Below are positions 21,331 to 30,373 of a stretch of DNA of 33,630 nt, in pieces (positions within the stretch are counted from its first letter, which is position 1; the number at the start of each line of letters is the position of its first letter). The position numbers and the translations under genes are program-made. Location of the stretch: the NCBI GenBank assembly GCA_003693705.1, contig RBZT01000960.1, positions 1 to 33,630 on the forward strand, in the 5' to 3' direction. This stretch comes from Polymyxa betae. Taxonomy: Eukaryota; Endomyxa; Phytomyxea; Plasmodiophorida; Plasmodiophoridae. The notes beneath the pieces are model-generated. The model was given only the letters and a program-made list of their open reading frames with translations. It did no database searches and was not told the DNA's origin.

Positions 21331-22534
21331 ATGACGGATCTGGATCTTGACAAATATCAGACCATCCTCTTTGACTGTGATGGTGTCATGTACGTGATAG
21401 AGACTACTGACTATTCGTGATTCTTGAGCGCTTTTATTTCACACTAGATGGAGAAACAGATTGCTTATAAATGGTGCTGATCGGGTCATTAAGCGTCTTC
21501 GTGAAATGGTACAATAGCGTCGATAATTTTGCTTGCCTGCTGAAATGCAAAAATTAGGGCAAGCGGTTGTATTTCATCTCGAATAATTCAGGTGCCACTC
21601 GCCAGCAATATGTTAATAAGCTGCAATCGTTCGGCATTGATGCAACTATAAACGACATCGTTTGCTCTGCATATGCTACAGCTCAATATCTGAAACAAAT
21701 CAATTATCAAGGCTGCGCTTACATCATCGGTCAGGAATCTATTTCGCTTGAACTTAAAGATGCTGGAATCAATTGCATAGAATCATTCAAGGTAATCCAT
21801 TTCTTATTTTACACTTGTTAGTCATACTCGTCCGACATGATGTAATTTTTCTATATTCCTGTAATCATCGGCTATATTCATACAGATACACCCAGCCAAT
21901 ATTCCGACTTCCGAATTCGAAAATCTCTCTATCGATCATTCAATCACAGCTGTGATTGTTGGATTCGATTACGGATTCAATTGTAAATCTCCAACGCTTC
22001 TAACAACAGGTATTTAAACTGCTTTTGGTTGCATAGATCTCAAGATGGCATATGCTCAACGGTTACTGTTTAAGGTGCATGCATCTATCAGAATTTTCTA
22101 TTCGGTTTCTTATTTGCTGGCATTAGCGCCCAGACGTGGTATTTATCAGCACAAACAACGATCCAGTATATCCCACAGCAGACCTTCAGTTTTTGCCTGG
22201 AGCGGGATCATGTGTGGCAAGCGTATCAACTGCAGCTCAAAGGGAACCCTATAACATTGGCAAACCCCAGCCCTATATGTTCAACCTTATCAAAAGGTTC
22301 AGGTCTTTAACTTTATGCAAATCACAGTTCTGAGTCAATTTCAACAGACGTGACAATCTCGACCGAGAATCGTGTTTAATGATTGGCGATAATCTGTCTA
22401 CCGATATCCTGTTCGGGAAGAATTGCGGTTTAAAGACATTGCTGGTTTTAACTGGGGTTGCCACGTCTGAAGATGTTGCCTCTTGCCAAGCTCCACCTGA
22501 TTACATACTGAAATCAGTCGATGAGCTGATTTGA
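21331..22534 (+). CDS. PGP: HAD phosphatase, phosphoglycolate / p-nitrophenyl phosphatase family
   Basis: A multi-exon gene. Exon 1 is 21331-21389, ending in ILFDCDGVI, whose last codon is completed after a 58-nt intron (21390-21447) to give the family's DCDGVIW motif with the nucleophile Asp. Later exons read GKRLYFISNNSGATRQQYVNKL (motif II Ser), the C2-type cap, then VVFISTNNDPVYPTADLQFL and PGAGSCVASVSTAAQREP with IGKPQPYMFNLIKR. The last exon has MIGDNLSTDILFGKNCGLKT (motif IV) and ends LKSVDELI. The gene thus covers the whole fold. Members hydrolyse 2-phosphoglycolate and other metabolic by-products (PGP) or pyridoxal phosphate (PDXP); the substrate cannot be settled from sequence. The stop lies 43 bases before the next gene's ATG. 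Confidence 0.9.
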
Positions 22535-22577
22535 AAATCCTTTCAGTACATAATGTTCGATATTGTCGTACTGTTGC

Positions 22578-24103
22578 ATGGGAAAGTACGATCGAGATGC
22601 ATTGTCAAATCCAATGGAAGTTGCATATGAAGGATCCTCGCCGTATTCTTCAATATGGACATCCTCACGACGTAATCTTCGTAGACAGAGCATCGCTTAT
22701 CAGATTGCACATTTTGGTCGAACTGAATCCCATGTATCTTGTGCAACTGGCCTATATGGACATGCCCTACCTTCCTCTAAAAGACGCATCATCGACCGTT
22801 GTCGGCATAACGATCCCTCATTAATGTGTTTAAAATGGGAGAACATCCCCTGTAACAGCGCGAACCGATCTGGGATAAGCAGTTGCTCGTTATGCGATGG
22901 TCTAGAGCTTTCAATGCTGGCACGTGCGCTGCTCATTAACCGTCACGTTCGCACATTAGATATGTCTGGATTTCGATTGACACCGAGAGCTATACATAGC
23001 ATGGCAGAATTATTCGAACAGAACGGAACTATTGTTCATATTATACTGGACCAAACTGCACTTGGAGATAAGGGCATCGAACTTATATCGAAAGCGTTAA
23101 GCCGTAATGGGACGTTAAAAGTTTTATCAATGAGGAGAGTGGAAATCGGCTGGGTTGGAATGATGTCTTTAGCAGCAGCCTTAGAAAAGAATTTTAGTCT
23201 AACTACGCTTGATATCAGGTCTAATCGAAACCAGTCGGACTAACAAAATCTTTGAAACGGTTATTTAGGGATAACTACATTTACCAACGTGGCGCTCGAG
23301 CATTAGCTCAAGGTCTGCGATCCAATACAGCTTCGAAACTGACATCGTTAGATATGCAATCAACTTCTATCAATATGAAAGGAGTTGAAGCTATTATGGA
23401 TATCATATGCGGTAATTCCTGCTGCCAGCTCCATCATCTAAACTTAAGCAATAATTTCGCTGGAACGGCCGGAATAACGATTGTGGCCAATTCGCTTATA
23501 TTCAACAGAACGCTCACTATTCTCAATCTGGCTGGAAACATTTGTAAGACTACAGAATTCGCAAGCCACATGGTTTAGTTTTCTGCAGGTGGAGATGAGG
23601 GGGCTATACAGCTGGCCAGAGCAATTCGAGCAAATTCCTCGTTGATTCATTTAAACCTTTCGTTGAATGATATACGGGACAATGGGGCCACGTCATTAGC
23701 AGCTGCACTGCAATGGAATACTGGCTTGCAACACCTAGATATCAGTATGAATAAGATTTCAAGTGTTGGACTTCGTGCTATATCTCTGGCTCTTATCGTC
23801 AACAACCATCTCGTCTCGTTAGATGCTGGGTCCAATATATCTGATACGATCGTTCAGGGCTGTTTCACATTTGAAATCTGTCGAAGGTTAAAACAAAATC
23901 GATCACGAGTTTCGCTGGCCTTGGAGTTGGGAATACTCCTGAATTGCACAAAATCTTCCACCTGGAGAAACGCCAAACAATACGCTGCTGGAATGCCCAA
24001 TCATTCTTGTGCAAGCTGTTTTGAATGTCGGGGAACATCGATTGACGACGTCAATGACTGCAAAACAATATTAAATCGAATTTGGTCATTCGTTAGGAAA
24101 TAG
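22578..24103 (+). CDS. Leucine-rich repeat protein, ribonuclease-inhibitor type
   Basis: Three exons: 22578-23218, 23269-23543, 23589-24103, joined in frame (477 codons including stop). The start MGKYDRDALSNPMEV is the first ATG of the open frame. Residues about 1-110 are a Ser/Cys/His-containing N-terminal region I do not recognise. Residues about 115-420 contain around nine RI-type LRRs of 28-29 residues, e.g. VRTLDMSGFRLTPRAIHSMA, LHHLNLSNNFAGTAGITIVA, LIHLNLSLNDIRDNGATSLA and LQHLDISMNKISSVGLRAIS. The C-terminal 100 residues are Cys-rich and basic. RI-type LRRs bind proteins; such proteins are common near cilia and in innate-type receptors, but no NACHT, CARD or kinase domain is present, so the function is open. 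Confidence 0.82.
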
Positions 24104-24292
24104 AAGTAAACAACGATAATGACATCGACTGTCTATATTCGCAAGTGAAATCTGATAGCATAACAAGTAAATAACGCACCAAAAGGGGATCTTTGTAAAC
24201 CTGTTTTTTATACTAGAAGTGCGCGATACAAAAACCTGCCTTGAAATCAACAAAACAGCGAGCTTTTCGTCTCGGACTCGGTATGAAATCTG

Positions 24293-25898
24293 ATGATCAC
24301 TTCATTGGTGATCTTTATTGCTGTCTATAGCGCTATTATATCACTGATCGCAGGATTCGTCAAGGTCTTTATGATTCGAACTCTGAGTTAAGCACTGATC
24401 CTCAATACAGCGGCGATTTGAATGTGTGAAGGTAGAGCCACATTGGTATGCTGTAACTTTCCGATATCAGATCGGTCTGGAATCGATCTGTGATATCCAA
24501 GAACGTCTTCGCAGACATCGCCAGCTCCATGTGCTATGGTTCGGGTTGGGCATCAAATTGGCTTTAATATTAATGGAATGCAATTTCAATTCATGGCTTT
24601 GTTCTTGTATTAAACCTGATTTCAGGTTGTCACATCGATTATATTATTCAAAAATATTATACAGCTCGTTTATGAGTTTAATAGACCGCCTTCAACATTA
24701 ATTGGTAGGAACGGATTGTCGTTAATTTCTTATTTATGATGATATGCAAGTATTTATGGTTTTGTTATCGCTCACTAACTGGCTAACGTCTGTTTAGTTC
24801 CTGTGGTGCCTGGCTTGACGGTCCCTTTATGGCAGATTGGTTATATCTGGATCTCTGTAATTATAGCTATATGTGCTCATGAATTAGGACATTTCCTCTG
24901 TGCTATACTCTACGATGTATTTGATACTGCTGCACTATTCATTCAGCCTATCAATGACTGTTTTGTAGATTCCTGTCCATGACATCGGCTTAACACTGTC
25001 TGTGCTTCCAATGGCTTTTGTTAGTCTGGATTCGGAAGCTTTACAAGCACGTCCCAGCTGGGTTCGTCGCTCTGTTGCCAGTGCTGGAATCCTTCATAAT
25101 ATCGCTGTAGCACTAGTCGCTTCTGCTTTGCTATTTGCGTTGCCCATATATCTGTATCCATTTTATCAGACATGTTTGTATCCTATTGTTCGAAGTTGTT
25201 CTTCAAGCTCCCCGCTAAATCCCAGCATTATTAATGGAGTGACCGAGATACAGGCGATAAATAGCATATCATTGAGTAATGCCAACTCATTAATACCAAC
25301 CTTACAGACGATCATTAGCGGAAGTGACGGCATCTGCATATCTGATCGTATTATCGATTACAGCAATAACGAATGCTGCACTTCATCATCACCTGAGCTA
25401 TGCATGTCAACTTCCAGTCAGCATCAATTCTGCATTCAATCGAAATCACAACTTCCGCGATATTCGATTCTATGTGATACCAATCAAGCGTGTACATTAC
25501 AAGATTACCCAACATGCAGTTATTTGCAAGACAGAAACTCCAGAATCGTCTATATAACGACACAGTCCTCAACGTTAATCTTCGTCGGAAATCCTGCCGA
25601 GCTTAGCATAACATTGGAACTAGCCGATTATGTAGGCCGTTCGAGTTTCATACCGATTTCGATTCCATTATGGATTGAACGCCTTCTCAAGGCTATCATC
25701 TTCATTAACATCTCACTGGCACTTGTGAACTCGGGTCCTGTGTTCGGTTTCGATGGCGAACATTTAGTTCAGACTTGGGCATGCACTCCCATTCGATATC
25801 GACGAATCCGGGGTTTGTTGGGCCTAGGAACAGTGTTGCTAATAACAAACGTAATAGCTGCTGTCTCCATCCAATTTATACAATCTATATTAGTATGA
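24293..25898 (+). CDS. MBTPS2: Site-2 protease (membrane-bound transcription factor peptidase)
   Basis: The start MITSLVIFIAVYSAIISLIAG gives the N-terminal membrane helix. A 46-nt intron (24365-24410) leads to RRFECVKVEPHWYAVTFRYQ. One intron between about 24.57 and 24.80 kb I could not place exactly. The exon before 24917 has VVPGLTVPLWQIGYIWISV and the zinc motif HELGH (24878-24892). After intron 24917-24968 comes IPVHDIGLTLSVLPMAFVSLD and membrane helices, then a long Cys-rich lumenal insert (CTLQDYPTCSYLQ) as in metazoan S2P. The third metal ligand region reads NSGPVFGFDGEH. The enzyme cleaves membrane-bound transcription factors within the bilayer in the Golgi after S1P cleavage, as for SREBP and ATF6. 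The order and the Cys-rich insert favour MBTPS2 over bacterial-type RseP. Confidence 0.92.
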
Positions 25899-26140
25899 TT
25901 TGTTATGACTTTATTACCATCGGACATGGGTACGTTTTTTCATTGCTGTGTAGAAAATTAAAAACACGCAGTTACGGTAAATAGGTTGTAGAGAAGCCAA
26001 AAAGCGGAAGTAGAAATTGCGTAAGTTTCTAATCTTGTTGCGCCGATTTTCTGCGCTGCTCGGCCATTATTACGTAGTCCAGATCGAAAATCTCGCTCTG
26101 ATATATCAGATTGCTGCCTGAACTGACTGAAAACAGTGAG

Positions 26141-27719
26141 ATGGGACGGATTCGCTTCCGTCTGGTTTCAAACGATGCTGACAGACCTGCACATTTATGT
26201 AATTTGATGCTGACTGTACTGGTTACCGATTTATGGTTTTTTTTATCGTAGTGACATTTCCATCGGGACTTCCATCAGATCTGGATTCCATGAAATTTTC
26301 AACTGAATCGAGTTCCAGTGAAATTCGTATACAATCAAAACATGGTCATCATGATTACAAGGGTTGCTCATCGAATTCTACCTCATCACGAAAGTCCATG
26401 AAGCTCTTCTGCTTTCTGCCAATATTTTCTGAAGTATTTATCACAGATATATGATTGGGTTGTTCGATACCTGCAGTAAGAAACTTCGTATTGGTACGAA
26501 TGCCACTGGCAGTCTTGTGACCATGAAGCGAGTCGTGCATGATTCCGATCACGCCATCGGCATCGATCGCAATGTCACATCGTTCGCTGAGACCAGGAAG
26601 ATGCTCATCGACGAGTTTGGCAGCAAGAAACGACAACGATCTATGAGAGAGCAGGAGATGAATCGTGTAGATATCGCTACAGCTGGTTCTGCTGGTGCCT
26701 TACAACATGCTCTTAATGCTGGTGCTGAATTACATGGTAACTTAAGAGTATCGCGTCCTTATCATAACTCAATATCTCGATCATACAGATTCATCTGACT
26801 CTAGCAGCAATGTGGCACGTTCATATCTTCCCCCTTATGATGCTACAACCACAGATCGGCAGCAGATCTACCCCGTCGATAAATGTAATAACTGACATGG
26901 TATGGCGCCTATTCTAACATTTCATTTAGTGGTGCCTGGTTCTGTCCTCATGAATATCAATATGAAGTCATTATCAGCTAGATTCAAATCGCAACAGTTC
27001 ACCCATCAAGGCCTTCAAGACGATCAATTCGCCTTCATCGTCTCATTATTACAGTCATTACGTCAGACCTCATCAGGTCGCGACGCCCTTCGCGATCATC
27101 TTCGCCAGCTGGTGAGGATCCTGTATTGATCCCCATTCAATCCCGTTTCACTCACAAATCTGTATCCGTACAGGCTCTATTGAGTTTCATGTTGGATCTA
27201 TATATGAAGAACAATGACATGTTCGATTCAAGTTCGCATCTCTCGAAATCTATTGGCTGCGAAGATGACGTTTCTGATTACCTTCTGCAACAATTTCGTC
27301 AGGTCAGTACCGCCCTATATGACATCTCAGCAGTTATCTCTGATATTGAACTGTGTATAAATAGGAGAAAACTTTACCAAGCGGTAAGATTGTGTATACA
27401 GCTACTGGAGCACATCGTGTCAAACTATTATGTTATATCTGTGTTTTATCATTGATTATATCTGGATTCTCATTATCCAAGATCGCATTCGTTCACCTCC
27501 GAAATGATCTTAAACTCTCTGACGATCTGTGAGTAGTGTATTGAACATCGTGAACCTGATTACTGATTGTTGTGTTATAGATTGTACACACATTTTCTTC
27601 ATATTGGATCAACAATCAAACGTCGATCTACAAGTGATAATGAAGTGACAGTTAGTTTATCTGCACCTCTGAAATTACCAGCACAGAGCACAGGGCCTTC
27701 GAAACGTGGCAGAAAGTAA
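26141..27719 (+). CDS. RPA49: RNA polymerase I subunit A49
   Basis: Several exons with 44-55 nt introns (26199-26251, 26394-26446, one at about 26734-26785, one at about 26885-26930, others to 27.6 kb). The N-terminal dimerisation half contains VTFPSGLPSDLDSMKF, then HDYKGCSSNSTSSRK spliced to YMIGLFDTCSKKLRI. The linker has RKMLIDEFGSKKRQRSMRE and MNRVDIATAGSAGAL, the signature EAFGTKK-like stretch of A49/PAF53. YLPPYDATTTDRQQIYPVDK leads into the tandem winged-helix half, which ends DLKLSDDL and the basic tail PLKLPAQSTGPSKRGRK. A49, with A34.5, stimulates initiation and elongation of Pol I on rDNA in the nucleolus. Length and order match fungal and animal homologues. The short first exon (MGRIRFRLVSNDADRPAHL) is the least certain part. 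AATAAA at 27759-27764. Confidence 0.88.
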
Positions 27720-27758
27720 ATCTGCAATCTTCGTTGTTGTATTCATCCATTTTCTGTA

Positions 27759-27764
27759 AATAAA
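27759..27764 (+). terminator. Poly(A) signal of RPA49
   Basis: AATAAA 40 bases after the TAA stop on the plus strand, within the 287-base convergent gap before the WD40 gene's 3' end. Confidence 0.55.
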
Positions 27765-28006
27765 ATCTTTGCTTGCTATCAACTGATTACGAAATTGTTT
27801 ATCATAACGAGCTATTACATAATATCTTTGGAATGATGAGCGCCCTGTTTGTCGGACCTGTATATTTGCAACTCCTGCTTGTTAGGGAGTGCTTCCTGAT
27901 ACTTAGGATAATCGATTGAGTTGAGGTGAGTTATTGCTGCAGCTTGATACCACCAGTATACAACTGTCTATCAATGATTCATTTACTCGTAGTCAATCAG
28001 TCTATA

Positions 28007-30291
28007 CTATTGGTATTTAGGCATCGATGACAGTGCTGATACTCGATCCAAAATCTGAACACATCCAGTTTAATATGAAGCCATCATTGAAGATATCATA
28101 TAGCCAACCTGTGTCATAACAGACTTGATGATGTCCTGGTCCAGATCCGATTCAGTTGATTTCACGAAGAATTCCTGCAGTTTGGCAATGATCGGTTGTT
28201 GATATGATTGTACAGAGGTAGATAATCGTGTATGATGTATATTAACTTGATACCTGAATTTGTGGTATTTAGAAGGAGAAGATACTCAATATAAATCAAT
28301 ATACCTGGACCAGAATGTATTCAGGTCCAAATCACCAATCAGATCACGAACATATTTCATTGTTTCAAGAACCGAACTGGGCCATCGCCATTGGGAGATA
28401 TAATCAGTTCCAATACAATAGAATTGGTTCTGATCAACTAATACATCTTTGATATCATTGATAGGTAGAGATGCTATACGACGTCCTGTCCCAAATTGTA
28501 TGATATGAAGGCCATCACCATCATCATCATATAATATCATAAATGCACCTGTACTATCGAATCTAATACCAGTCGCTCTGCCATCAATACATCCAATAAC
28601 CTTCCCTGATATGAAATCTCGATATTCAATACATCCTATTGCAATACAATTATGACCACAATCAGATATCCAGATGATGTCATACCGGATCGTAATGCTA
28701 TAACAATATAACGATATGATGGATGAAGAGCGAATGTGATGATAGATTCCGATGCAGTTAATGGATGTCGTGATATAATATGATTATTATGTAGATCTAT
28801 GTGACATTGTTGTATAACAGTATCATCTAATGTTGAATATAACAATGTTAATGTTGTTGATGATGATATCGCAGGGATCATGTCAAGTCTTGGTGATGTT
28901 CGAACTGATCCAGTCCTCCATTTGACCGAATCTTGTATAGTAATCCCATGATATTGATCATTAAGTAATATAATACGATGATCTTTCTGATATATAGCTA
29001 GATATCCATTCATTGATATCATTGTAATAATACCAGATGGAGACAGATCCAGACCATGTTTAACATCACCTGTTCTAATATCAAGATAACGTATTAGACC
29101 ATTGGTATCTCCCAGTACTAGCTGGTGCGGGCCAGTACAGCATTGCCAAGTTGGCTGAAATGTGATCGGTAACCATGATAACTATACAAGATAGAATTTA
29201 GAGAGGTTGGAGGATTTGTTGCTAGGGTTAGGGTTTACCTGTGATTTCTGCCACAGTGATAATGACCGATCTGTACAGGCGAATGCAGCTGCTGATCGCA
29301 CCAGACAAGCTGATACGATCCGTGAACGAATAGAAGGGCGTTCGGCGATGATACGTGCGGCGGTCAAGTCGAGGACGTGTACGACCCCATTAGAGTAGAC
29401 GACCAGAAGTATAAAGGATATAGAAGGGTTAGATCGAGATGTGACTTTAATAGATTTAATCTGAACATGACCTAGACTTGGTTCTGGAGCAATAATACGT
29501 TGTAACTGTAGTGAGCCTGTATCATAAATGTATATGTTGCCGTTACAATCTGCAACAGCGATACATGAACCATGACTATGAACATGAGTAGATAATGATC
29601 TCAACTTTATACAACGAATTCCATCTCCATTACTGTCAATGATATGAAGTTGTGATCTTGTTATAACAATATAAAGGTGATTATTACGACAGAAGGTAAC
29701 ACAATCATTCATGATACATGTAACACCATCATTACGATACAGAGACAGTTGGTTCGGGGCAATGATCGCTGCAAACCACGATTGTGTATCAATAGCCTGT
29801 GTTAAGCATTGAATTGATGATTTCATCGTGAAGATATCAATAAATATGATATTGACCCCATCCCATTGATAACGATATAATTGTTCATCAATACTAACAT
29901 ATATATAGTTACTATTATATATGATATCTATTACATGAATATCAGTAATGGGATTATTAATATGTATACGATCTAGACATGTGAGATCCCATATAGACCA
30001 TATACATATAGTACTACCATCAGTTGTAATCAGATATTGATCATACAAGTATGTAGCACGTATAGGGAGTGTATGGGCTATTATATATCGTGATGATGAT
30101 ATAGTCCATGTCCATTCACATATAATATTATGTAATGCAATATATACACAGCTTGTAGTAGAACATTGTAATGCACAATTAGATGCATTAGATAGATAGG
30201 CAATAAGATCAGGTGTTAGATCAATATCATGGGCAATATTATCATGACCATCTTCAAGGAATGGACGTCTGAACACAACATCACATCCCAT
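28007..30291 (-). CDS. WD40-repeat protein, two-propeller type
   Basis: Five exons: 29239-30291, 28686-29181, 28305-28635, 28109-28253, 28007-28054 (2073 bases, 690 residues, frame kept throughout; introns 50-57 nt). The repeats are weak, with strands such as YLITTDGSTICIWSIWDL, CIAVADCNGNIYIYDTGSLQ and FACTDRSLSLWQ. Later blades include LVLGDTNGLIRYLDIRTGD, then CIEYRDFISGKVIGCIDG, TGIRFDSTGAFMILYDDD and DYISQWRWP, followed by a helical tail. About twelve to fourteen blades imply two propellers. The closing FD-STG / W-WP pattern resembles the MAPKBP1/WDR62 family, but the resemblance is loose. It could be any scaffold of cilia, centrosome or ribosome assembly. Ending at TGA 28286 is rejected because removing intron 28254-28304 extends the frame. 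The first intron's donor is itself telomere-like (GTAAACCCTAACCC). The gene starts 82 bases downstream of the EF-hand gene. Confidence 0.78.
29182..29238 (-). repeat. WD40 gene intron 1 with telomere-type tract
   Basis: A 57-nt GT-AG intron whose first 17 bases are GTAAACCCTAACCCTAG, so the donor site runs straight into two CCCTAA units (tract at 29223-29236 on the plus strand). Confidence 0.75.
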
Positions 30292-30363
30292 TGAAGATAT
30301 TTATCTGCAACCGTATCGTCTGCTTGAAGATCTTCCAGATTATTGCTAATAGGTTTATATCTA

Positions 30364-30369
30364 TTTATT
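30364..30369 (-). terminator. Poly(A) signal of the EF-hand gene
   Basis: Minus-strand AATAAA (plus TTTATT) four bases past the TGA stop at 30374. It leaves room for cleavage before the next gene's ATG at 30291. Confidence 0.45.
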
Positions 30370-30373
30370 ATAA

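Noticed and set aside
28286-28288. TGA as the end of the WD40 gene
   Set aside because: A 51-nt GT-AG intron at 28254-28304 removes it and opens a further helical coding stretch; a second intron at 28055-28108 gives a consistent end at 28007.
29107-29131. GTACTGGCCC string shared with EF-hand intron 4 as a repeat
   Set aside because: The match is about ten bases and one copy is coding; chance is a sufficient explanation.
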